64,000 nucleotides of DNA, taken from assembly GCF_003966125.1 (NCBI RefSeq), contig NZ_RXMA01000019.1, forward strand, positions 1 through 64,000, read 5' to 3'. Below are positions 31,210-40,689 of the stretch, piece after piece. Position numbers and translations under genes: made by a program. This stretch comes from Azospirillum griseum (lineage in GTDB: Bacteria; Pseudomonadota; Alphaproteobacteria; Azospirillales; Azospirillaceae). Under the pieces are notes generated by a model. It was not told where the DNA came from. It saw nothing but the letters and a program-made list of their open reading frames with translations, and did not search any database. The stretch's first letter is position 1. Every line of letters starts with the position of its first letter.

Positions 31210-32352
31210 TCAGGGATCGACCACGCCCGCCATCCCCGCCACCGCGTCGGCGATGGCCAAACAGGAGGTGAGACCCGGCGATTCGATGCCGAACAGGTTC
31301 ACCAGACCGGGGATTCCGTGCGTCTCCGGCCCTTGCAGCAGAAAATCACGCTGGGGCTGGCCGGGGCCGCTGAGTTTCGGCCGCACCCCGGAATAGGCGG
31401 GAACCAGCGCCCCGTCGGGCAGGCCCGGCCAATAGGCGCGCACCGAGTCGTAGAAGCTCTCCGCCCGCGCCGGATCGACGGCGTAGTCGATGCCGTCACC
31501 GGTCGGGCCGGTGTCGGGGTTGCCCAGCCATTCCACATCCGGGCCGAAGCGAGCCTGCCCGGCCAGGTCGAGCGTCAGATGCACGCCCAGCCCGCCATCG
31601 ACCGGGACCGGATAGACCAGCCGCGCGAAGGGGGAGCGGCCCTGACCCAGTGCGTAATAATTGCCCTTGGCCAGCACGCGCGGCGGCACCTGTTCGGCGG
31701 GGAACCCCTCCAGCCCGGCGGCGACCGCCCAGGCCCCCAGACCGGCGGCGTTGATCAGCGTGGTGCAGCCCAGCCGCATCGGCTCAGCCCCGCCGACCTC
31801 CAGCACGAAGCCGTCGGCGCTGCGGTGGCCGCGCACCAGCGGGCTGAGCAGGGCCAGCATGGCCCCGGAATCCTCGGCGTCGCCCAGCAGCGCCAGCATC
31901 AGCCCGTGGCTGTCGATGATCCCGGTGGAGGGGGAGACCAGCGCCCCTGCGGCGCGCAGGTTGGGTTCCCAGGCCCGCGCGGTGGCGGCGTCGATGGCGT
32001 AGAGGTCGGTCACGCCGTTGGCGGCGGCCTGCGCCCGGATGCTCTCCAGCTTGGGCAGCTGGTTCTCGTCGCTGGCGACGATCAGCTTGCCGATGCGGCG
32101 GTGCTCCACCCCATGGCTGCGGCAATAGTCATAGAGCGCGTCGCGCCCGGCCACACACAGGCGGGCGCGCAGGCTGCCGGTGGGGTAATAGATGCCGGCG
32201 TGGATGACCTCCGAATTGCGGGAGCTGGTCCCGGTGCCGATGGCGTCGGCGGCCTCCAGAACGATGACCTCCCGCCCGGCCTGCGCCAGCCGCCGGGCCA
32301 CCGCCAGCCCGACCACCCCGGCCCCGACCACCACGCATTCCACCCGCTCCAT
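31210..32352 (-). CDS. FAD-dependent oxidoreductase, L-2-hydroxyglutarate oxidase-like
   Basis: A 380-residue flavoprotein of the D-amino-acid oxidase superfamily. The FAD-binding motif [17 protein letters not shown] lies at about 10-26 with the acidic end [24 protein letters not shown] and the C-terminal [18 protein letters not shown] are characteristic of the LhgO/L2HGDH subgroup, which oxidises L-2-hydroxyglutarate to 2-oxoglutarate. A glycine/sarcosine-oxidase-like activity cannot be excluded. The start is the ATG just before the FAD motif. It lies immediately upstream of the hsp20 promoter and is divergent from rpsD. Confidence 0.85.
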   Translation of the reverse strand: MERVECVVVGAGVVGLAVARRLAQAGREVIVLEAADAIGTGTSSRNSEVIHAGIYYPTGSLRARLCVAGRDALYDYCRSHGVEHRRIGKLIVASDENQLPKLESIRAQAAANGVTDLYAIDAATARAWEPNLRAAGALVSPSTGIIDSHGLMLALLGDAEDSGAMLALLSPLVRGHRSADGFVLEVGGAEPMRLGCTTLINAAGLGAWAVAAGLEGFPAEQVPPRVLAKGNYYALGQGRSPFARLVYPVPVDGGLGVHLTLDLAGQARFGPDVEWLGNPDTGPTGDGIDYAVDPARAESFYDSVRAYWPGLPDGALVPAYSGVRPKLSGPGQPQRDFLLQGPETHGIPGLVNLFGIESPGLTSCLAIADAVAGMAGVVDP

Positions 32353-32476
32353 CGCGCCGCACCCTCTGTTCCGCGTTCCAGGCGACGGGCAGGGGAGCGC
32401 AAAGCCGGGCGGGGCGCAAGAACCATGATGATGCCACGGGCATGGGGGCGTTGCGGGCTTTGCCGTCACAGCGCGT

Positions 32477-32504
32477 TTGACTCGGGGCGCGGGATGGGTA
32501 TAGT
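32477..32504 (+). promoter_or_regulatory. sigma-70 promoter of rpsD
   Basis: TTGACT (32477-32482), a 16-base spacer, then TATAGT (32499-32504). It leaves a leader of about 110 bases before rpsD, room for an autoregulatory S4 site, which I could not identify. Confidence 0.7.
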
Positions 32505-32622
32505 GCGCGCCTTCACCTCCTGGGAAAGCGGGCGCGCGTAGCGTTTGCGCCCCGTCCGTCGCCGCAAGGCGGGCGGAACTACCGGGACAACATCAACTCG
32601 TGCATCAACGAGGCAGGTCGTT

Positions 32623-33237
32623 ATGAGCAAGCGTCAAGAGTCCAAGTTTAAGATTGACCGCCGCCTTGGCGTCAACCTGTGGGGCCGTTCCAAAAGCCCG
32701 CTGAACAAGCGCGAGTACGGCCCCGGCCAGCACGGCCAGCGTCGCAAGAAGCCGTCGGATTACGGCTTGCAGCTGATGGCCAAGCAGAAGCTGAAGGGCT
32801 ACTACGGCAACATCGGTGAGAAGCAGTTCCGCCGCATTTACGCCGAAGCCGTCCGCCGCAAGGGCGACACCGGCGAGAACCTGATCGGCCTGCTGGAGCG
32901 TCGTCTGGACGCGGTCGTGTACCGCATGAAGTTCGCGCCGACCCCGTTCGCCGCGCGCCAGATCATCAACCATGGTCACATCCTGGTGAACGGTCGTCGC
33001 CTGAACATCGCGTCGGCCCGCCTGAAGGACAACGACGTGGTCGAGGTCAAGACCAAGTCGAAGCAGATGGCCCTCATCCTCGAAGCCTCGGCCTCGGGTG
33101 AGCGCGACATCCCCGACTATCTGGAAGTCGACAGCAGCGCCCTGAAGGGCCGCTTCGTCCGCGCGCCGCTGCTCGCCGACGTGCCGTACCCGGTCCAGAT
33201 GGAACCGAACCTGGTCGTCGAATTCTACTCGCGTTGA
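32623..33237 (+). CDS. rpsD: 30S ribosomal protein S4
   Basis: A 204-residue protein matching the alphaproteobacterial S4 pattern. It has an N-terminal [15 protein letters not shown] and [19 protein letters not shown] without the zinc cysteines, and the S4 RNA-binding domain [26 protein letters not shown] followed by [11 protein letters not shown]. It ends [10 protein letters not shown]. It binds 16S rRNA early in 30S assembly. The gene is alone between its own promoter and a strong UUCG-loop terminator, as in many alphaproteobacteria where rpsD is outside the alpha operon. The ATG is preceded by AGGCAGGT. Confidence 0.98.
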   Translation: MSKRQESKFKIDRRLGVNLWGRSKSPLNKREYGPGQHGQRRKKPSDYGLQLMAKQKLKGYYGNIGEKQFRRIYAEAVRRKGDTGENLIGLLERRLDAVVYRMKFAPTPFAARQIINHGHILVNGRRLNIASARLKDNDVVEVKTKSKQMALILEASASGERDIPDYLEVDSSALKGRFVRAPLLADVPYPVQMEPNLVVEFYSR

Positions 33238-33284
33238 TCGGTCGGGCTTCGGCCCGTCCCATCGCGTCGAACACGGCGAACACG

Positions 33285-33316
33285 AAAAAGGCCGCTCCTT
33301 CGGGAGCGGCCTTTTT
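33285..33316 (+). terminator. bidirectional Rho-independent terminator after rpsD
   Basis: A 14-bp perfect stem (AAAAAGGCCGCTCC / GGAGCGGCCTTTTT) closed by a TTCG tetraloop, with T runs on both strands. It ends rpsD and also the minus-strand signalling operon that stops at 33366. Confidence 0.95.
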
Positions 33317-33365
33317 CTATGGCTGGATTTTGGGAGGGAGACGCCCGGCGCGCCCGATCGCGCCG

Positions 33366-34517
33366 TCAGGTCTTGCGGGTCAGCAGCAGCGCGGTCAGAT
33401 CGTCGTCGATCGGGCCGGTGGCCCGCAGATCGGCCAGCAGCGCGGCGAGGAAGGCGTCGCCCTCCCGGTCGCGGTGGCGGGCGACCAGCGCGGCCAGCCC
33501 GGTTTCGTCCAGCACATCGCCACCAACCGGGATTTCGATGGCGGCGTCGGAATACAGGAACAACCGCCCGCCCGGCGGCAGCGGCAGGCTGCGGTTGTCG
33601 TATTGGGCGGACGACAGCAGCCCCAGCGGCAACCCGCTGCCATCGCCCAGTTGCGGGGCGTCGTCGCCCGGTGCCCACACCATCGGCGCGGTGGCGGCGG
33701 CGGAGGCGTAGTGGAACACCCCTTCCATCGGGTCGATCACCCCGGCCAGCATGGTGGCGAACTGGCCAAAAGGCAGCAACCCGCACAGCCGCTTGTTGAG
33801 GGTGGCGAGAAAACGCGCCGGTTCGCCGCTGATGGCGGCCAATTGCTGGCAAATCGCGTGCAGGCGGAAGGTGTTGAGCGCGGCACCGACGCCATGGCCG
33901 GAAAAATCGACCAGATACACCGCCAGCCGCCCGTCGGGCAACCGCCGCTCACCCCAGAAATCTCCCCCCAACTCCGACGACGGGGCGAAATGGGCGTCGA
34001 TGGCGATGCCCAGCGCCTCTTGCGTGCTGGTCAGTCGCGCTGCGGACGGCAACAGCCGTTCCTGCATGCTGCGGGCCAGGGCCAACTCGCTTTGGGCGCG
34101 GCGGTGATATCGTTGCAGGTCGTGCAGCAGCGCGCGTTTGGTCAGATGGATGCGCACCCGGGCCAGCAATTCGCCGCCATTGATCGGCTTGGCCACGTAA
34201 TCGGTCGCCCCAACGGAAAAGGCGCGGGCGCGGTCTTCGGGCCGGTTCAGGCTGGATTGGATCAGGACGGGCAGGGATTTCCATCGGGGATCGGCGCGCA
34301 GGTGCCGACACATCTCGAACCCGTCCATGCGCGGCATCATCAGATCCAGCAGGATCAGATCGGGCTGGAACAGCTCCAACCGGGCCAACCCGTCGTTCCC
34401 ATCCTCGGCCTGCTCGACGTGATGAAAACCGCCGCGCTCCAACAACGCCAGCAGCAGGTTGCGGTTCACCCGGTTGTCGTCCACCACCAGGATGCGGGCG
34501 TCGGCGGCGGTCGTCAT
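33366..34517 (-). CDS. response regulator with PP2C (RsbU/SpoIIE-type) phosphatase output
   Basis: A 383-residue protein. The receiver at 8-125 has acidic pair D13-D14 and phospho-acceptor D58 (LILLDLMMPRMDG), with the switch lysine in VAKPI. A coiled segment (RRAQSELALARSMQERLLP) leads to a PP2C phosphatase domain at about 180-380. Its metal-binding aspartates are intact (LGGDFW, VDFSGHGVGAAL, DDDLTALLL). It should dephosphorylate an anti-sigma-factor antagonist, most likely the STAS protein encoded three genes upstream. Its start overlaps the stop of the preceding, homologous gene (ATGA). Confidence 0.9.
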   Translation of the reverse strand: MTTAADARILVVDDNRVNRNLLLALLERGGFHHVEQAEDGNDGLARLELFQPDLILLDLMMPRMDGFEMCRHLRADPRWKSLPVLIQSSLNRPEDRARAFSVGATDYVAKPINGGELLARVRIHLTKRALLHDLQRYHRRAQSELALARSMQERLLPSAARLTSTQEALGIAIDAHFAPSSELGGDFWGERRLPDGRLAVYLVDFSGHGVGAALNTFRLHAICQQLAAISGEPARFLATLNKRLCGLLPFGQFATMLAGVIDPMEGVFHYASAAATAPMVWAPGDDAPQLGDGSGLPLGLLSSAQYDNRSLPLPPGGRLFLYSDAAIEIPVGGDVLDETGLAALVARHRDREGDAFLAALLADLRATGPIDDDLTALLLTRKT

Positions 34518-35722
34518 GGTCCCCTCCGCTCGATCCAGACCAGCGTGTGGTCATCGCCGCTCGCGTGGCCCAGAGCGGCGCGCAAGGCGTTCACGACGCG
34601 GGAAAAACCCTCGTCTCCCCCGCCTTCGGACATCGCCCCCGCGATCATCCATCCCAGGCCGACCCCGACTCCCCCCTCGTTCAGCGATTGCAGCACCGCG
34701 ACGGAATAAAGCGCCAGCACGGCCCCGGGGGCGAGGGGCAGCGTGTCGCTGTGGTAGCGGGTGCCGCTGTTCATCCCGATGGCCATGCCGCCCGTGCCGC
34801 CATAGACCGGTGGTTCCCCGTTCGGCGGCAGCAGAAACGGCGGGGCGGATTCGGCGGCGGCGTAGGTGAAGCTGCCCCGCTCGCCATCGATCACGCCATA
34901 AATGGCGGTGGCGTGTTGCCCGTCTTCCAGCAAACCCACCGCCTGCCGGTTCAGCGCGGTCAGCATCGCCGCCGGGTCCAGGCCATGATCGACGGTCAGT
35001 TCGTGCAGCAGGGTGTGGAGCCGGAAGGCGTTCATCGCCGCCGACACGCCTTGCCCGGACATGTTCAGCAGGAAAATGCCGAGCCGCCCGTCATCCAGCG
35101 GCAGCACCCCCCACAGGTCGCCTCCCAGATTGGCTGAAATCTCGGTGTGGGCGCGCAGCACCACCCCAGCCAGCGACCCCAGCGTGTTGCACAGGGTGGG
35201 CGAGGGCAACAGATGCTCGTGCATGGAGCGGGCGATGGCCAACTCCCCTTCCACCCGCGCCCGGAAGCTTTGCAGGTGGCGGATGAGCACGCGGCTTTCC
35301 AGATGGATGCGCACGCGCGCGACCAACTCCGACCGGTCGAGCGGCTTGGACACCAGATCGGTGGTTCCGGCGACGAAGGCGCGGTTGCGATCCTCGCCGG
35401 AGGTCAGCGAGGTCTGCACCAGGATCGGCAGATCGGCGGTCTCCGGATCGGCGCGCAAACGGCGGCACACCTCGAACCCGTCGATTCCCGGCATCATGAT
35501 GTCCAGGATGACCAGATCGGGTTGCCGCGCCGCCACCAGATCCAGCGCCTCCTGCCCATCGCGGGCGTAATGCAGGTTGTGGAACCCGGCCTCGCTCAGG
35601 ATCGCCCCGATCAGGGTCCGGTTCAGGTGGGTGTCGTCCACGATCAGAATCGGGCAATCGGGCAGTCCAGCGCCGACATCCGCCGCGAGATCGCTTTCGG
35701 GATCCAGTGTCAGCGGCGTCAC
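34514..35722 (-). CDS. response regulator with PP2C-like output, possibly catalytically impaired
   Basis: A 402-residue paralogue of the next gene. The receiver is intact (DD pair in LIVDDTHLNR, phospho-acceptor in LVILDIMMPGIDG, VSKPL). In the PP2C-like domain the first aspartate is kept (LGGDLW), but the second motif, normally D-x-S-G-H-G, reads NMSGQGVSAAM: Asp is replaced by Asn and His by Gln. The last motif is SGDDHTLVW. It may be a regulatory pseudophosphatase. The start is a GTG overlapping the stop of the kinase gene upstream (GTGA); the longer frame lies inside that gene. Confidence 0.87.
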   Translation of the reverse strand: MTPLTLDPESDLAADVGAGLPDCPILIVDDTHLNRTLIGAILSEAGFHNLHYARDGQEALDLVAARQPDLVILDIMMPGIDGFEVCRRLRADPETADLPILVQTSLTSGEDRNRAFVAGTTDLVSKPLDRSELVARVRIHLESRVLIRHLQSFRARVEGELAIARSMHEHLLPSPTLCNTLGSLAGVVLRAHTEISANLGGDLWGVLPLDDGRLGIFLLNMSGQGVSAAMNAFRLHTLLHELTVDHGLDPAAMLTALNRQAVGLLEDGQHATAIYGVIDGERGSFTYAAAESAPPFLLPPNGEPPVYGGTGGMAIGMNSGTRYHSDTLPLAPGAVLALYSVAVLQSLNEGGVGVGLGWMIAGAMSEGGGDEGFSRVVNALRAALGHASGDDHTLVWIERRGP

Positions 35723-36462
35723 AGCGAAAACCTCATGCGGATGCGGCGACCGCCGTCCTTCAACTCCACCGAATCCGCCACGGTGGCGATCAAATCCAAT
35801 CCCCGGCCGGACGCGCCATGGCACTCCGTCCGGTTGGGCTGGAAACCGCCGCCCTCGTCGGCGACCTCAACCGCCAGGGCCGAGGGTTCCAGGGTGACGG
35901 CCACCTCCAGACGCCGTTGCGCCAGAACCGGATTCGCCATCTGGCGGACCAGATCGCGGGAGAAGCGCTCCAACTCGGTTGCGCTCAACTCCTTCATGCC
36001 CGCGACCTCCAGATTGCCATGCACCAGCGCGTTGCTGATGGCCTCGTGCAGGGCCAGCTCCAGATCGTCGCGCCGCTCCGGCGGCAAGGGGTGGCGGGCG
36101 GCCAGCGCGGTCAGCACGCGTCCGGCCAGATGCAGGTCATTGGCGGTTTCGGTGGTCAGATTGATGTAGAGATCGACCGATCCGGCCCGTTCGGTCTGCC
36201 AGGTCAGGGTGGGTTGGGCGTCGGGGGCGGATGTCGGTTCGATCCAGGCCGCCACCGGTGGCAGCCATGCGGCGCTGTCCTCCGCCCCTTGCGGACCATC
36301 CAGCAGGGCCAGCGTCGAACCGTGCCCCCGCCTGCCCGCGTCGGCACCGGCGACCGATGGCAATCCCAACCACGCGGCGCAGCGGGACAGCCGCTCCTCG
36401 TCAATCGCCAGACCGCGCAGGGCGGTGAAGCGGGTTCGTGGGGCGGGCGTCCGGCGGGCCAT
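35719..36462 (-). CDS. RsbW-like serine kinase / ATP-binding anti-sigma factor homologue
   Basis: A 247-residue protein. The N-terminal 100 residues are unrecognised. The C-terminal half is an HATPase_c_2 domain with the N-box ELALHEAISNALVHGNLE, the G1 box VEVADEGGGFQP and a G2-type GRGLDLIATVAD. This is the RsbW/SpoIIAB kinase pattern, which phosphorylates a STAS antagonist and may sequester a target. It starts 6 bases after the STAS gene and overlaps the following phosphatase gene, so the partner-switching set is tightly coupled. The extra N-terminal domain is unusual for RsbW and may bind a different target. Confidence 0.85.
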   Translation of the reverse strand: MARRTPAPRTRFTALRGLAIDEERLSRCAAWLGLPSVAGADAGRRGHGSTLALLDGPQGAEDSAAWLPPVAAWIEPTSAPDAQPTLTWQTERAGSVDLYINLTTETANDLHLAGRVLTALAARHPLPPERRDDLELALHEAISNALVHGNLEVAGMKELSATELERFSRDLVRQMANPVLAQRRLEVAVTLEPSALAVEVADEGGGFQPNRTECHGASGRGLDLIATVADSVELKDGGRRIRMRFSL

Positions 36463-36468
36463 GCGGCC

Positions 36469-36774
36469 TCAATCCTCGATGGGGATGAGCTTGCCGATTT
36501 GCGCCACGGTCAGCACCCGCTTGACCTGGCCAACCGCGCCGCGCAGCACCAGGGTCTTGTTCACGGCGGTCATTTCCTCCCGCGCGATCAACAACATGCC
36601 AATGCCCGCCGAATCGACGAACTCCAGCGACGACAGATCCAGCGTCTGGCGCTGCCCTTTGGCCTGCTTCATTTCGCCGATCAACGCCCGCAGCTTGGCG
36701 TGATCGTTGAAGGTCAGGCGTCCGCGCAGGCGGATGGTGTCGTCCCGGTCGCGCTGTTCAATCCCGTAATCCAT
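36469..36774 (-). CDS. STAS-domain anti-sigma-factor antagonist (RsbV-like)
   Basis: A 101-residue single STAS domain. The phosphorylatable serine is S55 in EFVDSAGIGMLL. The core IRLRGRLTFNDHAKLRALI and VLRGAVGQVKRVL fits SpoIIAA/RsbV. Its state would be set by the RsbW-like kinase encoded 6 bases downstream and by the two receiver-phosphatases. It is the first gene of the partner-switching set and lies 49 bases after the soluble chemoreceptor-like gene. Confidence 0.9.
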   Translation of the reverse strand: MDYGIEQRDRDDTIRLRGRLTFNDHAKLRALIGEMKQAKGQRQTLDLSSLEFVDSAGIGMLLIAREEMTAVNKTLVLRGAVGQVKRVLTVAQIGKLIPIED

Positions 36775-36823
36775 ACTAGTGCTCCCAGAAACCCGTGTCT
36801 TTCAACCAAAGAACAGCGATTCG

Positions 36824-37951
36824 TCAGAACAGCTCAATGTCTCCACCGGCACTGTCGCTATGCGATGCGTCCACGTCAAGCACCCCGTTTTCGTCCAACG
36901 CGGTGCCTTCCAACAGAAGTTTTCGCACAAAACGCCCGCGCATTTCGCTCAACGTGAAGCGACTCAACAGGGTGTTCAGCCATTCCTGCGGTTCGCGCGC
37001 GCCGACATCCGGTGGCACCTGGTCGCGGATCTGGGTTTCCAGGTCGCTCAGGCCGACGCACAGCACGGCGAGGCTGTCGTTGATCGCCTCGATCCGCTGC
37101 TTGGTCAGATCCTGGAACTGCATGCCGGTGATGACGCGCCCGATGGTGGAGGACATCTCCGCCGACACGGTGGCGGCGGTTTCCAGCACGCTTTGGAAAT
37201 GGTTGGTTTGCTCCACCAGGCTGACCATGGTCTTGTCGACCCGTTCCTTGGCCAGCATCTGCGGCGACATGTCGGTGTTGGCGATCTCGCGCAGGATCTC
37301 GTGGCCGTGGCGCACGCCCTTGACCACCGCCGTCACCTTGCTGCGCATCCGTTCGGCCAGCGCGGCGGTGGAGCTGGACAGGTGGCGCACCTCCTGGGCG
37401 ACGACGGCGAAGGTGCGCCCGGCCTCCCCGGCGCGGCTGGCCTCGATGGTGGCGTTCAGCGCCAGGAAATTGGTCTGCCGGTTGATGCCGTCGATGTCGC
37501 CGATGGATTTTTCCAGCTCCACCACGTCCTTTTGCACGTCGTCGAGCAGATAGACCATGCTCATGGCGTGGCGGGACAGGGTGACGATGTTGCTGACCAT
37601 GTCCGAAATCATGTCCTGCATGCCAACGACCAGCTGGTCCATTGGCACCCGTTCGTCGTCGATGCGGACGGACCCGGCGATGGCGATGATGTCGGCGACG
37701 CGCTGGGACTGTTCCAGCGCCTTTTCCGCCAGGATGCGGAAGCGGGTGGAGAGATCGAGCGTGGCGTCTTCCACATGCTGGGAGGTGCGCATCAACTCGC
37801 TCTGCACCACGCCCAAGGTCCGGCGCTGAACGTCGGCGAACCCCATCCAGGTGGACAGCAGGTCGTGCGACACCGCCACCGTGTTGGCGGTGGCGTCGAC
37901 CGAAGCGGTTCCGGCGGCGGGCGTCCGGGGCGCGGCACCGTCAAACGACAT
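36824..37951 (-). CDS. soluble methyl-accepting-type protein without membrane helices
   Basis: A 375-residue cytoplasmic protein with no hydrophobic segment. The central part has the chemoreceptor signalling tip ([22 protein letters not shown], then [12 protein letters not shown]), so it can contact CheA/CheW. The flanking helices are shorter than in a full receptor, and the C-terminal 100 residues ([18 protein letters not shown] onward) are not receptor-like. Start: the ATG at 37951 has AGGAG 7 bases upstream; the GTG at 37966 overlaps that site and is rejected. It links the che genes to the partner-switching genes, and may carry the signal between them (inference). Confidence 0.85.
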   Translation of the reverse strand: MSFDGAAPRTPAAGTASVDATANTVAVSHDLLSTWMGFADVQRRTLGVVQSELMRTSQHVEDATLDLSTRFRILAEKALEQSQRVADIIAIAGSVRIDDERVPMDQLVVGMQDMISDMVSNIVTLSRHAMSMVYLLDDVQKDVVELEKSIGDIDGINRQTNFLALNATIEASRAGEAGRTFAVVAQEVRHLSSSTAALAERMRSKVTAVVKGVRHGHEILREIANTDMSPQMLAKERVDKTMVSLVEQTNHFQSVLETAATVSAEMSSTIGRVITGMQFQDLTKQRIEAINDSLAVLCVGLSDLETQIRDQVPPDVGAREPQEWLNTLLSRFTLSEMRGRFVRKLLLEGTALDENGVLDVDASHSDSAGGDIELF

Positions 37952-37996
37952 ATCCAAACTCCTCACTCTGTCCCTTCCGTCCGGGCATCATCCGCC

Positions 37997-39061
37997 TCAG
38001 GAACCGCGCGGGCGGTCGCCGATGGCGTCGTAGGCGCGCATCATTTCGGCGGGAATCTGCGCCAAAGACAGCTCCACCGCCACCGCCCCGCCTTCGCGGG
38101 CGGCGCGCGGCATTCCATACACCACGCAGCTCGATTCCTGTTCACCAATGGTGTGGGCACCGGCGTCGCGCATCGCCTTCAGGCCGATGGCCCCGTCGCG
38201 GCCCATGCCCGACAGGATGACGCCGACGGCGTTCGGCCCGGCGGCCTTGGCGACGGAACCGAACAGCACATCCACCGATGGCCGGTGGCCGCTGACCGCC
38301 GGGCTGTCCTGGATGTGGCAGACCAGCCCCAGACCATCGCGGGCGATGGCAAGATGGCGGTCGCCGGGGGCGATGAAGACCACCCCCTGCGCCAGCCGCG
38401 CGCCGTGGCTGGCGACCTGGACGTTGGGGGCGGACATCCGGTCGAGCCGGGCGGCGAAGCTGGGGACGTAGCTCGGCCCCATATGCTGGGTGATGACGAT
38501 GGGCGGGCAATCGGCGGGCAGGACGGCCAGCACGTCGCGGATGCGTTCGACCCCGCCGGTGGAGGCACCGATGGCGATCAGGCGGTTGCCCGTCTCGGCC
38601 CGGCGCGGTCTGGGAAGCGGGGCGACGGCGGCGGCGGGGCGGCGCATCGACAGGCGGGCGGTGGCGGCGACCATGATCTTGGACACCAGCTCGCGTCCGG
38701 TCTGTTCGAACCCTTTGCCGTCGGCGCTGCCCGGCTTGGCCAGGCAATCGACCGCCCCCAGCTCCAGCGCGCGGATGGCGGCGTCGGAGCCTTCCTGCGT
38801 CAGGGTGGAGATCATGATGACCGGCGTCGGCCGCAGGGTCATGATCTTTTCCAGGAAGGACAGCCCGTCCATCTTCGGCATTTCGACGTCCAGCGTGATG
38901 ACGTCGGGGTTGGTGGCCTTGATGATCTCGCGCGCCTCGAACGGGTCGCGGGCCACGCCCACCACCTCGATGGCCGGTTCGCGCGCCAGCATGTCCTTCA
39001 GCATTTCGCGCATCAGCGCGCTGTCATCGACGATCACGACGCGGATGGCTCGGCTCATCAT
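37997..39061 (-). CDS. cheB: chemotaxis response regulator protein-glutamate methylesterase CheB
   Basis: A 354-residue CheB. The receiver has VVIVDDSALMR and phospho-acceptor in DVITLDVEMPKMDG. The methylesterase domain has the catalytic Ser in IGASTGGVE, His in ITQHMGPSY and Asp in SGMGRDGA. It removes methyl groups from (or deamidates) receptors. The ATG at 39061 shares one base with the cheD stop (TGATG); a second ATG at 39058 has slightly better spacing to GAGGG and is an equally good start. Confidence 0.96.
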   Translation of the reverse strand: MMSRAIRVVIVDDSALMREMLKDMLAREPAIEVVGVARDPFEAREIIKATNPDVITLDVEMPKMDGLSFLEKIMTLRPTPVIMISTLTQEGSDAAIRALELGAVDCLAKPGSADGKGFEQTGRELVSKIMVAATARLSMRRPAAAVAPLPRPRRAETGNRLIAIGASTGGVERIRDVLAVLPADCPPIVITQHMGPSYVPSFAARLDRMSAPNVQVASHGARLAQGVVFIAPGDRHLAIARDGLGLVCHIQDSPAVSGHRPSVDVLFGSVAKAAGPNAVGVILSGMGRDGAIGLKAMRDAGAHTIGEQESSCVVYGMPRAAREGGAVAVELSLAQIPAEMMRAYDAIGDRPRGS

Positions 39062-39735
39062 CAACCCTCGTCCGTGTCGGTGGCGATGAACAGCTCGACG
39101 GGGCCATCGATCGGGCCGCGCCGCAGGTTGGACATGAAATGATGCTCCTGGGTGATGGTGTCCACAACCATGGTGGGATTCAGCATACGGCGCATCGCCC
39201 GCCCGGCGTGGGGAAAATACCGGATGCGGCGCGCCGACGCACCGCCCAGATCCTGACCGGTCAAAATCAACCCCTCGGCCCGCACATAGTCCAGGGCAAA
39301 GCGGCTGTTCATGCCGCCGATGTCATAGCTGCTGTCGATGACGCGGGCACCGCCGAACAGCTTGACCTGCAAGCGCCGCCGCTCGGCCCCGGCGCAGAGC
39401 AGCGCGTTGATCAGGCGCTCCATCGCCACCGAGCCATAGCGCGCCGCCTCCCCGTTGCCGCTCAGCTCCGATTCCGGGACCTCGGGCAGCAGGAAATGGT
39501 TCATGCCGCCGATGCCGCGCACCGGGTCGTGGATGCAGGCCGACACGCAGGACCCCAGGGTGGTGGACATCATCACGTCCATCCGGTCGCTGACGGCGTG
39601 GTCGCCCAGAAACACCTTGATCGTTTCCAGCCCCGTTCCCCGGTTGAGGGCCGACCTGGCGCGCCGGTTGGGGGAGCCGGTGCTGCGCCGGGTGGCGTCC
39701 GCGTCGGGGTGATCGTCCGTCGTCTCGCGCGTCAT
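39061..39735 (-). CDS. cheD: chemoreceptor glutamine deamidase CheD
   Basis: A 224-residue protein. The CheD core starts near residue 40. The catalytic Cys lies in STTLGSCVSACIHD and the His in GGMNHFLLPE, with a conserved later segment VKLFGGARVI. The first 35 residues are a polar extension. CheD deamidates receptor glutamines and in some systems is regulated by CheC; no cheC is present. Its start overlaps the cheR stop (ATGA) and its stop overlaps the cheB start. Confidence 0.94.
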   Translation of the reverse strand: MTRETTDDHPDADATRRSTGSPNRRARSALNRGTGLETIKVFLGDHAVSDRMDVMMSTTLGSCVSACIHDPVRGIGGMNHFLLPEVPESELSGNGEAARYGSVAMERLINALLCAGAERRRLQVKLFGGARVIDSSYDIGGMNSRFALDYVRAEGLILTGQDLGGASARRIRYFPHAGRAMRRMLNPTMVVDTITQEHHFMSNLRRGPIDGPVELFIATDTDEG

Positions 39736-40664
39736 GGCCCCACCCGTTGGTAGATGGTGGGGCCGACCTGCTGGAAACGGTCCGACACGCCATACAGGCT
39801 TTCCGAATGCCCCAGGAACAGATAGCCGCCGGGGCCGATCATCCGGGCAAAATTCTCGATCACCTGCATCCGTCCGGGCCGGTCGAAATAGATCAGCACG
39901 TTGCGGCAGAAGATGGCGTCGAACGGGCCGGACATCGGCCAACGTTCCAGCAGATTGAGCGGCTTGACGGTGATGAGGCGCTTCAGATCGTCGGTCATGG
40001 CGATGGCCGGTTCGCCGTTCAGCGTCGTCGGGCGGGTGAAGCGGGACCGGATCGCCGCCGGGATGCCCGACGCGCTGTCGGCGCTGTACACCCCCCGCCG
40101 GGCGGTGTCGACCATGTGGGTGTCGATGTCGGTGGCCAGGATGCGGGCGTCCCAGCGCCGCAGCTCCGGCCCCAGGCTGGCAACCAGCACCATGGCGAGG
40201 CTGTAGGGTTCCGGCCCCGAGGAGCAGCCCGCCGACCACAGGCGCAGCCGGGGCTTGGGAACCTTGGCGTGCCGCTCGCGCAGTTCCGGCAGCACCGTCT
40301 GTTCCAGAAAGGTGAAGTGGTGGGCCTCGCGGTAAAAGCTGGTCAGGTTGGTGGTCAGAGCGTTGACGAGGTAGCCGATCTCGTGCGCCCCGTCTTCGCT
40401 CTGCAACAGGGCGCAATAGGCGTCGAAATCGGGCAGGCGCAGGTCGCGCAGGCGGCGCGCCAACCGGGCGTAGACCATCTCCACCTTGTGCGAGGCCAGC
40501 GCGATCCCGGCCAACTGGTGCAGCAGCCGGGCGATCAGGTCGAAATGGTGCCGTTCAAAACGGAACTCGCGGGTGTTCCGAAAATCCGCCGCCGCACCGG
40601 TCGGGCGGGGCCGCCGGTCGGCGTCGGGGCGGGGATCATCGGACGGAACCTGCGGGCCGGTCAT
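39732..40664 (-). CDS. cheR: chemotaxis protein methyltransferase CheR
   Basis: A 310-residue CheR. An N-terminal helical domain (FDLIARLLHQLAGIALASHKVEMVYARLARRL) precedes the SAM-binding domain with LWSAGCSSGPEPYSLAM, ILATDID, FCRNVLIYFD and FLGHSESL. It methylates receptor glutamates. The first 35 residues are polar and not conserved. It lies 25 bases after the mcp gene. Confidence 0.96.
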   Translation of the reverse strand: MTGPQVPSDDPRPDADRRPRPTGAAADFRNTREFRFERHHFDLIARLLHQLAGIALASHKVEMVYARLARRLRDLRLPDFDAYCALLQSEDGAHEIGYLVNALTTNLTSFYREAHHFTFLEQTVLPELRERHAKVPKPRLRLWSAGCSSGPEPYSLAMVLVASLGPELRRWDARILATDIDTHMVDTARRGVYSADSASGIPAAIRSRFTRPTTLNGEPAIAMTDDLKRLITVKPLNLLERWPMSGPFDAIFCRNVLIYFDRPGRMQVIENFARMIGPGGYLFLGHSESLYGVSDRFQQVGPTIYQRVGP

Positions 40665-40689
40665 GGTGGGCCGATCTCAACAAGGGTGG

